Virus record (IMG/VR): IMGVR_UViG_3300037541_000317
Location: 1 to 40,386 of that record
Length of the DNA: 40,386 nucleotides
Direction: 5' to 3' (one strand)
Source: a virus
Part shown: positions 1-6,186 of the stretch, piece after piece
Numbering within the stretch: position 1 is the stretch's first letter
How the letters are laid out: every line of letters starts with the position of its first letter
Made by a program: the position numbers and the translations under genes
Notes under the pieces: generated by a model
The model's input: the letters and a program-made list of their open reading frames with translations, nothing else
Databases searched by the model: none
Told to the model about the DNA's origin: nothing

Positions 1-1
1 T

Positions 2-172
2 CCGCGTCGATTGGCGAATGAGCGAATCAAGCTGGTGATTGATCGGAAACCCGACGACACGATTCGCGCGAACGGATCGGATGTCGTCGGGACCGGCCAC
101 GACAGGCGTGGGCGCGGGCTTGAACCTATCGGGCGCGCGGTCTGGCGCGTTATCAACGGTGCGAGGAAATAA
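2..172 (+). CDS. 3' part of small basic protein (full copy at 40010-40210)
   Basis: This is the C-terminal 56 codons of the gene that is complete at the right end of the window. It reads from PRRLANERIKL to a TAA at 170-172. Relative to the other copy it has one conservative change (Ile for Val) and four silent ones. The product is short, Arg-rich and of unknown function; no domain is recognised. It converges on the minus-strand membrane peptide at 181-273. Confidence 0.7.
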   Translation, partial: PRRLANERIKLVIDRKPDDTIRANGSDVVGTGHDRRGRGLEPIGRAVWRVINGARK

Positions 173-180
173 ATTATTTC
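166..180. repeat. AT-rich palindrome between convergent genes
   Basis: The sequence GAAATAAATTATTTC has 7-base arms around a single central base and covers the stop codon of the plus-strand gene and the gap before the stop of the minus-strand gene. It could be a protein-binding site. It is a poor intrinsic terminator because the loop is too small and the stem is all A/T. The other copy (40204-40218) keeps all but the outermost pair. Confidence 0.35.
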
Positions 181-273
181 TCACGACACCACCCTGACGG
201 CGACGTTAATCGCTACCGCAGCGCCCACCACCCACGCGAACAACTGCGAATAGGCGATGAGGTGGCGGATCAT
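181..273 (-). CDS. 30-residue single-pass membrane peptide
   Basis: The ATG at 273-271 overlaps the stop of the HTH gene upstream (ATGA, 270-273), so the two are translationally coupled. The peptide starts MIRHLIAYSQLFAW and is mostly one hydrophobic helix of about 20 residues with an Arg near each end. The second copy near the window end differs at five bases: three silent, plus Val to Ile and Val to Ala. That pattern is what selection on a membrane segment would leave and supports real translation. Function unknown; a role in lysis timing or superinfection exclusion would be guesswork. Confidence 0.55.
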   Translation of the reverse strand: MIRHLIAYSQLFAWVVGAAVAINVAVRVVS

Positions 274-476
274 GCGGCCCTCGCCGCAGCGGGGAGCTTT
301 ACGCCAGTGCGCGCCGCCGCCGATTGGATCAGGGGAACGCGCCAGCGAGGGATGCCGTTGGAAATCCAGTTCTGCACGGTCGTAGGTGGGCAATCGAGCG
401 CGCGGGCCGCAGCCCGAGTGCCGCCAAACGCGGCGACGACCTTTCCGGCGGTTTCGGGATCGATAGACTTCGACAT
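270..476 (-). CDS. Cro/YdaS-like helix-turn-helix regulator
   Basis: A 68-residue protein from the ATG at 476 (MSKSIDPETAGKV). Residues about 9-42 form a helix-turn-helix in which the segment AARALDCPPTTVQNWISNG has the shape of YdaS/Cro recognition helices: a gene-silencing or anti-repressor type protein that binds an operator. It is transcribed away from the repressor at 570, the classical immunity-region layout. A longer reading from 533 would run back through the promoter, so 476 is preferred. A sigma70-like promoter (483-511) would start RNA almost exactly at the ATG. Confidence 0.75.
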   Translation of the reverse strand: MSKSIDPETAGKVVAAFGGTRAAARALDCPPTTVQNWISNGIPRWRVPLIQSAAARTGVKLPAAARAA

Positions 477-482
477 TCCTCG

Positions 483-511
483 GTTATACCGAAAGCGAAC
501 ACTCAAATCAA
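483..511 (-). promoter_or_regulatory. Promoter of the Cro-like gene
   Basis: On the minus strand there is TTGATT (rc 506-511), a 17-base spacer and TATAAC (rc 483-488). The predicted start is near 476, which is the first base of the Cro-like ATG. If so the mRNA is leaderless or nearly so. Confidence 0.6.
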
Positions 512-519
512 GCGATTTG
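504..519. promoter_or_regulatory. Candidate operator palindrome
   Basis: CAAATC-AAGC-GATTTG is a perfect inverted repeat with 6-base arms. It covers the -35 element of the minus-strand promoter, so a protein bound here would block the Cro-like gene. It lies in the 93-base gap between the divergent Cro-like and repressor genes. Confidence 0.55.
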
Positions 520-569
520 TTCGATTTTGGCAATATGCCGGGTTTTGCACCGCGTTATATGATGCCTGC

Positions 570-932
570 ATGTTGAAAAATCAGTGGCTTCAAGACCGTC
601 TGGACGCGCGAGACGAAACGCAATCGGCGCTGGCCCGCGCCATCGGAGTGCAGCCGGGGAAGATCAATCTTCTCATTCGCGGGGCGTGGGGGATGAAACC
701 CCACCACATAGCAAAAGCGGCTAAATTCTTGGGCTATACCGAAGCCGAGCTTATCTCGCTCCTGAGCGGCGAGCCCCTACCGCCCCCGTCCCCACCGGAC
801 AAGGGGCTGGACCCGTTTACTGCCGCCGTCGTCGCGGTTGAGGCTTTCGCGCAGGATTCGCCGCTTTCTCCCGAGCGGAAAGCCGCGCTAATCCAGCGGA
901 TAAACGCGGCTCTTCGGCCAAAACCCGAGTAA
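570..932 (+). CDS. Repressor-like HTH protein (CI-type role)
   Basis: 120 residues from the ATG at 570. The N-terminal half (about residues 10-60) reads as an XRE-type helix-turn-helix: QSALARAIGVQPGKINLLIRG followed by HHIAKAAKFLGYTEAEL. A proline-rich linker (LPPPSPPDKG) leads to a helical C-terminal piece of about 45 residues. There is no LexA/S24 peptidase domain, so it is shorter than a lambda-type CI. Its divergence from the Cro-like gene and the operator between them suggest it is the lysogeny repressor. A TTATAT hexamer at 555-560 could be its -10, again giving a very short leader. Confidence 0.7.
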   Translation: MLKNQWLQDRLDARDETQSALARAIGVQPGKINLLIRGAWGMKPHHIAKAAKFLGYTEAELISLLSGEPLPPPSPPDKGLDPFTAAVVAVEAFAQDSPLSPERKAALIQRINAALRPKPE

Positions 933-1041
933 GCGCCTGAATGGCGCGAGTTACGCCGAGCATCGCCGGTCGCCCCAATTTAGCATTTTCCTGCTGTAGT
1001 ATTCGGGACACCGTAGCTGCGACATTATTCTTGTCAATCAA
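817..1041 (-). CDS. Small protein encoded antisense to the repressor 3' end
   Basis: 74 residues starting at a TTG (1041) with a good GGGAGG ribosome-binding site eight to nine bases upstream. The N-terminal 45 residues (MIDKNNVAATVSRILQQENA...) look like a helical protein; the C-terminus is Arg/Lys rich. The last 116 bases overlap the repressor gene on the opposite strand. A promoter (1091-1119) shares its upstream box with the divergent early promoter. No family recognised. Transcription here would run antisense through the repressor, which could silence it. It may be only a chance frame; the promoter and RBS are what keep it. Confidence 0.45.
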   Translation of the reverse strand: MIDKNNVAATVSRILQQENAKLGRPAMLGVTRAIQALTRVLAEEPRLSAGLARLSAREKAANPARKPQPRRRRQ

Positions 1042-1090
1042 TGGCTTGGCCTCCCGCCGTGTTATCGGTGGTTGTTAGCTTTATTTCCAG

Positions 1091-1119
1091 ATATCAACCG
1101 AAAAACCAGCGAGCGGCAA
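1091..1119 (-). promoter_or_regulatory. Minus-strand promoter of the divergent early pair
   Basis: TTGCCG (rc 1114-1119), 17 bases, TGATAT (rc 1091-1096). The 11-mer AATTTACTTGC, on the minus strand, ends inside its -35. The predicted start near 1084 leaves a leader of about 43 bases to the TTG at 1041. Confidence 0.4.
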
Positions 1120-1191
1120 GTAAATTTGCGGCTTAATGATTGAAAAATAACGTCGATTTGGAGATATACTTTTCTAGAACAATTTACTTGC
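1116..1191. repeat. 11-bp inverted repeat on both divergent promoters
   Basis: GCAAGTAAATT at 1116-1126 is the exact reverse complement of AATTTACTTGC at 1181-1191. Each arm sits at the same place relative to the -35 of its own outward promoter. An 8-base palindrome TTCTAGAA lies between them at 1172-1179. This has the geometry of a paired operator that lets one regulator control both directions. Which regulator binds is unknown; the repressor at 570-932 is the nearest candidate. Confidence 0.6.
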
Positions 1192-1216
1192 ATTGCCTAT
1201 GCGGTTTCGGTACAGT
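1188..1216 (+). promoter_or_regulatory. Early plus-strand promoter
   Basis: TTGCAT at 1188-1193, a 17-base spacer and TACAGT at 1211-1216, with a predicted start near 1223. It is followed by a GGGAGAG ribosome-binding site (1232-1238) and the ATG at 1244. It would drive the unbroken plus-strand operon to the integrase. Confidence 0.55.
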
Positions 1217-1243
1217 CTCTCACATCAACACGGGAGAGACACG

Positions 1244-1423
1244 ATGACCGAACCCCACGAACAACGCGAAGTGCTGGCCCGCTGCCTCCGCTTCTTGGCT
1301 GACCTCAACGGCGCGAATTGGATTCCCGGCAACGGCGCTGGCGAGGTCGATATGCGCCAGCGCGCAAAGGCGCTTCAGGAATTGGCTTTCGTCGCGCTCA
1401 ACAAGTCGGGGGCCGCGCAATGA
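1244..1423 (+). CDS. First gene of the early operon, unknown
   Basis: 59 residues, MTEPHEQREVLARC..., helical, with no recognised domain. The start is chosen for the GGGAGAG site at 1232-1238; the in-frame ATG at 1193 lies inside the promoter. The stop overlaps the next ATG (1420-1423, ATGA). The position directly behind the early promoter is where small early regulators or host-takeover proteins usually sit, but nothing in the sequence says what it does. Confidence 0.65.
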   Translation: MTEPHEQREVLARCLRFLADLNGANWIPGNGAGEVDMRQRAKALQELAFVALNKSGAAQ

Positions 1424-1839
1424 CCGCGCCCCTCACCGTCGCCCCCATCGCACAGAAGCCCGACCTGGGCGCGCTCCGCGTCTTGCTCGCGTCCCTGTCG
1501 CCCCGCTCGTCGGTATCGGATGGCGTCCGCGCTGCCGAAGCGATGGTGTCGGCGGGTATCGAGATCAGCGACGACGAGGGCAACTACTACGAAGCCGACG
1601 ACCTGATCGACAAGCTTGGCGGTCCCGAGTTCTCGACCGGCGATTACTGGTTCTGCGAGGGGTACTGGCAGGCGAAGGAAAACCACGCCTCCGCCGAGGA
1701 CTTCCGCCAAGAGGGAGCGCAAGAGGGTGCGGCGTTTTTCTGGAACGTCTATCGCGGGATCAACCGAGCGGTTGAGTGCCACCAATGGCGCGACCTCGGG
1801 GGACCGCCGAGCGATTACATGCGGAGGGCTGCGGAATGA
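1420..1839 (+). CDS. Early hypothetical protein, acidic
   Basis: 139 residues starting MTAPLTVAPIAQKPD. The middle is acidic (ISDDEGNYYEADDLIDKLGG) and the C-terminal half is aromatic-rich (YWFCEGYWQAKEN). The ATGA overlaps at both ends place it firmly in the operon. I do not recognise the family. Confidence 0.7.
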   Translation: MTAPLTVAPIAQKPDLGALRVLLASLSPRSSVSDGVRAAEAMVSAGIEISDDEGNYYEADDLIDKLGGPEFSTGDYWFCEGYWQAKENHASAEDFRQEGAQEGAAFFWNVYRGINRAVECHQWRDLGGPPSDYMRRAAE

Positions 1840-2054
1840 GCCGCCGCGCCAACCTCGCCCTGTTCTACTGGTCCGCGTCCCAGCATGTCCGCGAATGCCG
1901 CCGGGAACAAATCCCGATGGACGCCAGCGATATCCGCGACCTTATCCACGCGGCAACCGTGTTCGCGCGTTCGGACTGGCCGACGCTTCGCCGTGTCGCA
2001 CAACGGAATCTGCCGGTTGTCGTGACGAGCCGTAGCCCCACGGGTGCCGCATGA
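1836..2054 (+). CDS. Small early hypothetical protein
   Basis: 72 residues from the ATG at 1836 (MSRRANLALFYWSASQHVRE). The start overlaps the previous stop (ATGA) and the end overlaps the next start at 2051. Basic and helical, no recognised motif. Confidence 0.6.
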   Translation: MSRRANLALFYWSASQHVRECRREQIPMDASDIRDLIHAATVFARSDWPTLRRVAQRNLPVVVTSRSPTGAA

Positions 2055-2233
2055 TGTGCTTTCGAGACATGACGTTTTGCAGCGCATATCCGACGCGATG
2101 CAAGAACATGAACTGCCGCCGCGCGTTTACCGAGCTTGAGCGCGAGGCCGCGCGCCAATGGTGGGGCAACGACAATGCGCCCGTCGCCATGTCTGACTTT
2201 TCCGACAACTGCGCGGAACGGGTGCCCGCATGA
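2051..2233 (+). CDS. Small Cys-rich early protein, possible zinc finger
   Basis: 60 residues. The N-terminal half carries Cys at residues 3, 10, 17 and 22 (MMCFRDMTFCSAYPTRCKNMNC), an arrangement that resembles the short zinc ribbons of Ogr/Delta-type phage regulators, though the spacing is not canonical. Coupled by overlap to both neighbours. It could bind DNA or RNA; that is inference only. Confidence 0.6.
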   Translation: MMCFRDMTFCSAYPTRCKNMNCRRAFTELEREAARQWWGNDNAPVAMSDFSDNCAERVPA

Positions 2234-2457
2234 TCTGCGCCCTCATTCTGTGCGCCCTCCTCGCCGGTTCCGGTACGTGCGACCGCGACAAGACTCCCGA
2301 GATTATCGACTACCCCGCGATAACTCGCGCGACGGACTGCCAGCAATTCGGCGCGTTCATCCGGTCGGGCGGTCTGCCTGTTCCGGGCAATTTCAGGCTG
2401 ATGCGGACCGAGATGATCGAAGCGCCGAAACCGCAAACTCAGGAGGCCCGCAAGTGA
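2230..2457 (+). CDS. Small protein with N-terminal hydrophobic signal
   Basis: 75 residues. The first 17 (MICALILCALLAGSGTC) look like a signal peptide or lipoprotein signal with a Cys near the end, followed by a polar domain. It may be exported or anchored in the inner membrane. It overlaps the GTG of the nuclease gene (2454-2457). No family recognised; a superinfection or envelope role is a guess. Confidence 0.6.
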   Translation: MICALILCALLAGSGTCDRDKTPEIIDYPAITRATDCQQFGAFIRSGGLPVPGNFRLMRTEMIEAPKPQTQEARK

Positions 2458-3320
2458 CTGACAAGCCCGGCATCTACGCCAACGTCCCGATGGCCGACTA
2501 TCTTAGCCAGCTTACGCCGACCGAATCAATTAGCGGCAGCGGGCTCGCCATGATCGACGCCATGAGCCCGGCGCACTGGTTCGCCACTAGCTATAAGACG
2601 CCCAACCCCGAGCCCCGCGACACGCCCGCCACCATCTTCGGCACGGCGATGCACGCTTACTTTCTGGAAGGCCCCGACGCCTTTCACGCGCTGTTCCGCG
2701 TCAAGCCCGAGGGGATGAACTTCGCCACGAAGGAAGGCAAGGAATGGAAAGCCGCCGACACGCGGCAAATCCTGACGGTCGAGGATTACGACCGCATCAA
2801 GGCTATGGACGCCGCCATCAAGGCAAAGCCCAAGACTGCGGCGCTGTTCAAGAACACCGAACGCGAAGTCACGCTTGTTGACGAGACGCGCGGCATCTGG
2901 ACGAAGGCCCGCCCCGACGCGCTTTCCCGCAAGTTCAAAATCGCCGTCAACCTCAAGACATGCGAGGACGCGCGGCCCGACGCGATCCGCAAGGCGCTAC
3001 ACAATTACGACCACTATGTTTCCGCCGCCCTGTGCGTTGACATGCTCAAGGCGCTGACGGGCGACGATTACCAATACGTCCTCGTCTTTGTCGAAAAGTC
3101 CGCGCCGCACGAAAGCGCCCGTGTGATGCTCCCGCCGACCGTCCTTGATTGGGGCCGTCTGCGCTACCGCCGCGCGCTCAACATCTTTGCGGAGTGCGTC
3201 AAGTCGGGACACTGGCCCGGCTTCCGAGACGAGACGATTACCGCCGATCTGCCGCCGTGGGCCGAAAAGACCCTACAGGCGCGGCACGAGGCGGGCGAAT
3301 TCACACAGGCAGCGGAGTAA
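2454..3320 (+). CDS. RecB/exonuclease VIII-like PD-(D/E)XK nuclease
   Basis: 288 residues from a GTG that overlaps the previous stop (GTGA). The fold markers of the phage PDDEXK (YqaJ/ExoVIII-C/DUF3799-like) family are present: GSGLAMIDAMSPAHW, FGTAMHAYFLEG (about 62-73), RPDAL with Asp155, then NLKT with Asn166 and Lys168, and the C-terminal LRYRRAL helix. It should resect double-stranded ends for the RecT protein next to it. In the family the second motif is normally D/E-x-K; here it is Asn-Leu-Lys, so activity needs checking. The rest of the protein looks intact. Confidence 0.8.
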   Translation: MTDKPGIYANVPMADYLSQLTPTESISGSGLAMIDAMSPAHWFATSYKTPNPEPRDTPATIFGTAMHAYFLEGPDAFHALFRVKPEGMNFATKEGKEWKAADTRQILTVEDYDRIKAMDAAIKAKPKTAALFKNTEREVTLVDETRGIWTKARPDALSRKFKIAVNLKTCEDARPDAIRKALHNYDHYVSAALCVDMLKALTGDDYQYVLVFVEKSAPHESARVMLPPTVLDWGRLRYRRALNIFAECVKSGHWPGFRDETITADLPPWAEKTLQARHEAGEFTQAAE

Positions 3321-3325
3321 CCGAC

Positions 3326-4192
3326 ATGGCCGAACCGTCCAACGTCACGACCCTGCCGACGCGCAACAGCGTTTCGGTGGACACGAACAACCCCCTCGCC
3401 CTCTATCTCGATACGGGCGTTTTCGCGCAGTTGCAGCATGTCGCCAACGTGCTTTCTGCCAGCAGCTTCGTTCCCAAGCACTTGCAGAACAAGCCCGGCG
3501 ACTGCCTTTTGGTCGTGGCGCAGGCGATGCGCTGGAGAATGGACCCGCTCGCCGTCGCGCAGCATACGTTCGTGACGCAGGGCAAGTTGGGCTACGAAGG
3601 CAAGCTGATTGCCGCCGTGGTCAACGCCTCGCCCAAGCTGGCGCAGACGCTTCGTTACGCCTATTCCGGCATGGGTGACGCCCGCACCGTCAAGGTCACG
3701 GGCTCGCTCGTTGGCGATATCGAGCCGCGCGAAGTCATCGGCACCGTCAAGGAATGGAAAACGCAGAACGACAAGTGGGCCAAGATGCCCGACCAGATGC
3801 TTGCCTATCGCGGAGCGCGCGAGTGGTCGCGGCGACACATGCCGGAAGCGGTGCTTGGCGTCTCGCAGACCGACGACGAAATCCCGCAGGCGCATTTCGG
3901 CCCCGACAACGCAATCGACATCACGCCCGGCAACCCCGCCGACCTTGACGCGGCCCTAGCCGCCGAAGCCGCGCAGGCCGTTGTCGTGACGGAACCGGAG
4001 CCGCCCGCCGAATACATCGAGTCCATCAAGGACAGCGCGCGCGGGCTCTACAAGCGGTTCCGCGAGGCCAAGACACAGGACGCGGCGGACCTTCTCATGG
4101 CCGAGTTCCAAGAGGAGCTGAACACCATCAACCGCGTCGCGCCCGATATCTACGCCAAGATTTCCGAACACTTCATCAAGGAGCAAAAGTAA
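3326..4192 (+). CDS. recT: RecT-family single-strand annealing protein
   Basis: 288 residues from the ATG at 3326. The middle is typical of RecT: FAQLQHVANVLSASSFVP, GDCLLVVAQAMRWRMDPLAVAQ, GKLGYEGKLIAAVVN, and the end of the core with MLAYRGAREWSRRHMPEAVLGV. The C-terminal 100 residues are acidic and helical. It binds ssDNA left by the exonuclease upstream and anneals it to homologous DNA. The pair forms a phage recombination module used in replication and circularisation. A small protein with an SSB-like tip follows directly. Confidence 0.9.
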   Translation: MAEPSNVTTLPTRNSVSVDTNNPLALYLDTGVFAQLQHVANVLSASSFVPKHLQNKPGDCLLVVAQAMRWRMDPLAVAQHTFVTQGKLGYEGKLIAAVVNASPKLAQTLRYAYSGMGDARTVKVTGSLVGDIEPREVIGTVKEWKTQNDKWAKMPDQMLAYRGAREWSRRHMPEAVLGVSQTDDEIPQAHFGPDNAIDITPGNPADLDAALAAEAAQAVVVTEPEPPAEYIESIKDSARGLYKRFREAKTQDAADLLMAEFQEELNTINRVAPDIYAKISEHFIKEQK

Positions 4193-4437
4193 TGAGCGAC
4201 CGTTTCGACGTTGTGACGTTCAAGGAAACCCAAAACGGCAAGACGTTTGCCGTCCGTCTCGGCAGCGCCGTTAAGTCCAAGAAGGGCGACGGCTGGAACC
4301 TCTACCTCGACGCCATGCCCGCGCCGGTAGACGGGCAATTCCGCCTGTCGGTGGTCCCGCCCCGTGAGAGGCAGGATGACGGCAACTCGCGCAAGCCCGC
4401 GCCCGCTGGCGACGACGGCGACGGAATTCCGTTCTGA
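4192..4437 (+). CDS. Small protein with SSB-like acidic C-terminal tip
   Basis: 81 residues, starting one base inside the recT stop (TAATG). The N-terminal 60 residues are predicted beta-rich (FDVVTFKETQNGKTFAVRLG...WNLYLDAMP), followed by a polar linker and a tail ending DDGDGIPF. Bacterial SSB ends in an acidic run and IPF, which recruits partner enzymes. The tail plus the recT neighbour suggest a minimal SSB-like or SSB-mimic protein. The core is much shorter than an SSB OB fold, so DNA binding is uncertain. Confidence 0.65.
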   Translation: MSDRFDVVTFKETQNGKTFAVRLGSAVKSKKGDGWNLYLDAMPAPVDGQFRLSVVPPRERQDDGNSRKPAPAGDDGDGIPF

Positions 4438-4763
4438 TGTTACCGCGCCGCCTCGAAAAGCCCCCTCGGTTCAACGCGCCCAAGCGGGTGCGGAGTCCGG
4501 GGCACCTGAAATTTGTAAGGGGCTTCGCGTGCGTCGCGTGCGGGTCTGGCGAGCAAATCCACGCCCACCACGTTCGCCTAGGGACGCACTCTCCGATGGG
4601 CGCGAAGCCGGATGATTCGTTCGTGGTGTCGCTTTGTTGGCGGTGCCACGCACGCTTGCACATCATAGGCGAGGCGACGTTTCAGAAAACCCTCGGGATA
4701 GACCTTCTGGCGCTGGCGGCGGAGTTCGTCGCCAAGTCGCCGCACAGGAGCAAGTTCAAATGA
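4437..4763 (+). CDS. HNH/DUF968-like zinc nuclease (Ref/NinB-region type)
   Basis: 108 residues. CVAC (Cys32, Cys35), IHAHH (His42-45) and CWRCHARLH (Cys67, Cys70, His71, His75) form the two zinc knuckles and His pair of the treble-clef HNH/DUF968 fold, found in phage recombination nucleases such as P1 Ref. It is coupled to the SSB-like gene by a one-base overlap. A role in processing recombination intermediates fits the place. A purely structural zinc protein is possible. Confidence 0.7.
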   Translation: MLPRRLEKPPRFNAPKRVRSPGHLKFVRGFACVACGSGEQIHAHHVRLGTHSPMGAKPDDSFVVSLCWRCHARLHIIGEATFQKTLGIDLLALAAEFVAKSPHRSKFK

Positions 4764-4963
4764 CGGACCACTCCCTAGTCGTCCACGTTCACAGCAACGG
4801 CGGCGTTTCGGAGGGCGGCGAAACGCACCAGTACGCGGCGCGCAGCGTGACAATCGATCTTGGGCGGCGGTCAATGTTTGTCCACCGCAACCCCTACGGC
4901 GTCGAGATTCAGTTTGAGGAAGGCAAGCACATAGAAATCGACATTAGCCGGAGCCTTGCATGA
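4760..4963 (+). CDS. Small early hypothetical protein
   Basis: 67 residues from the ATG at 4760 (MTDHSLVVHVHSNGGVSEGG), overlapping the stop upstream by four bases. Predicted almost all beta strand with many His residues (5 in the first 45). No recognised family. Confidence 0.6.
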   Translation: MTDHSLVVHVHSNGGVSEGGETHQYAARSVTIDLGRRSMFVHRNPYGVEIQFEEGKHIEIDISRSLA

Positions 4964-5394
4964 CCGACGCCGCATTTCAGGGAACGTTCTCGGATTTCCG
5001 GCTCGTCAAAAGCCGAGGCGTCGCCCAATTCACAATCGAGACGCCGCTTGAACAGGCCGACGCCGCCCTAGCTATGCTCGGGGGCGTTCCGAAGCCCGGT
5101 GTTGAATTATGGGTGGCAATCGCGCGACTGGTCGCAAAGCCCGCCCCCGACAAGCCCCCGCGTCAACGGCTGACGAGCGAGCGCGCGGCGATGCTGTGCA
5201 ATGACGGGGTGTTCGCGCGATGGCTGACGGATGAAGAATACCCGCCCGTCGAATACGTAACGAACGCATTGCGCGCCCGTCTCGGCATTCAGTCCCGCCG
5301 CGAGTTGGACACCGACCCCGAAGCCCGCGCCCGGTTTGAGGCGCTAGAGGCCGAATATCTCCAATCCACGGGAAGGATGGCACATGAGCGATAA
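4960..5394 (+). CDS. Early hypothetical protein of the recombination cluster
   Basis: 144 residues, starting at an ATGA overlap. The N-terminus (AAFQGTFSDFRLVKSRGVAQF) resembles small phage proteins found beside recombinases. The C-terminal half has YPPVEYVTNALRARLGIQSRREL and DPEARARFEALEAEYLQSTG, a phrase I associate with uncharacterised alphaproteobacterial phage proteins of this region. Function unknown. Confidence 0.7.
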   Translation: MTDAAFQGTFSDFRLVKSRGVAQFTIETPLEQADAALAMLGGVPKPGVELWVAIARLVAKPAPDKPPRQRLTSERAAMLCNDGVFARWLTDEEYPPVEYVTNALRARLGIQSRRELDTDPEARARFEALEAEYLQSTGRMAHER

Positions 5395-5866
5395 GATGAC
5401 GGCGGGGATGCTGACCCGAAACCAGATGGCGCAAGTGCTGCGCGAAATTGAGGCCGTACACCACAAACTACGGCCGGGCGCTAAGTGTCCATATGGCGCA
5501 CACGCCGCCGAATTGGAAGCAGCCGCGCGCCGCGAGGCCGAGCAGAAGCCGAGCGAAATGACGGACGTACTTTTGAGCCTCGCAAAGAATACTTGTGGCC
5601 CGGAAGTTTACGACAAGGCGCTTAAATCTTTGGCCGAAGATTATGAGCGCGAAGGTCCGGGCAGCGCCGCCGCTACCGACGCCGACGATCTGGTGTTACG
5701 TCTGCGTTTGCGGTTGGCCGACGCCCTTGCCGAACGTGACGCGCTCAAGGCCCGCGTGGCGCTGCTGGAACGGCTGTTGCGTTACCTCGACCGACGCGGC
5801 GGGCTTGGCCTCGATATCCACAACATGATAACCGCAGCCCTCGCGGAGGCCCCCGATGCCCAATAA
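5384..5866 (+). CDS. Early coiled-coil hypothetical protein
   Basis: 160 residues, overlapping its upstream neighbour by 11 bases and the next by 11. About residues 100-145 are a leucine-rich coiled coil (LVLRLRLRLADALAERDALK...LLERLLRYL). The N-terminal part is helical with two Cys. No family recognised. Confidence 0.65.
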   Translation: MSDKMTAGMLTRNQMAQVLREIEAVHHKLRPGAKCPYGAHAAELEAAARREAEQKPSEMTDVLLSLAKNTCGPEVYDKALKSLAEDYEREGPGSAAATDADDLVLRLRLRLADALAERDALKARVALLERLLRYLDRRGGLGLDIHNMITAALAEAPDAQ

Positions 5867-6089
5867 GACGCTGCGCGAAGAATTTGCCGCTAAAGGGTAC
5901 TTCCTTTCGCCGCAGCAGGAGAGGGACACGCGCACCGTGTTCAATAGGCTAAACCGCCTGACGCGAGCAGAGCGGGCCATCGCCGCCGAGGCGAAGCGGT
6001 GCGTTGAGTATAGGCGCAGCGGTTCGATTGCGGGTTTTACGCAGTCGCTAGACAAGCTCAACACACTGGTGGGCAAGGGGAGGAAGTGA
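5856..6089 (+). CDS. Small basic early protein
   Basis: 77 residues (MPNKTLREEFAAKGYFLSPQ), helical and basic. The stop overlaps the ATG of the 29-residue membrane peptide by one base. No known domain. Confidence 0.6.
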   Translation: MPNKTLREEFAAKGYFLSPQQERDTRTVFNRLNRLTRAERAIAAEAKRCVEYRRSGSIAGFTQSLDKLNTLVGKGRK

Positions 6090-6178
6090 TGCGAGCCGTT
6101 GGTCTAATCGTCGTGGCGCTCTTCACGATCAACTGCGTAGTCATGTGGTTCGTGCTGGCGAGACCATTTGGAGGTTAA
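6089..6178 (+). CDS. 29-residue membrane peptide
   Basis: The ATG at 6089 shares one base with the previous stop (TGATG), and an AGGAAG lies just upstream. The peptide MRAVGLIVVALFTINCVVMW continues to FVLARPFGG and is one hydrophobic helix. It is below usual gene-finder limits. The tight coupling and clean composition support it. Function unknown. Confidence 0.5.
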   Translation: MRAVGLIVVALFTINCVVMWFVLARPFGG

Positions 6179-6186
6179 TTGGAGCG

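Larger units (their letters stand above)
1..348. repeat. Terminal overlap, copy 1 (matches 40039-40386)
   Basis: Bases 1-348 align without gaps to 40039-40386. I count 11 mismatches, all between positions 127 and 251; the flanks are identical. The simplest reading is a circular or circularly permuted phage whose contig ends overlap, with the two ends drawn from slightly different members of a population. A true variant repeat is the alternative. Most differences are silent or conservative in the two genes they touch, so they do not look like random sequencing error. Confidence 0.9.

Noticed and set aside
262-576. Plus-strand frame through the Cro-like gene
   Set aside because: Complement of the HTH gene and its promoter; no ribosome site, and the HTH frame is far better supported.
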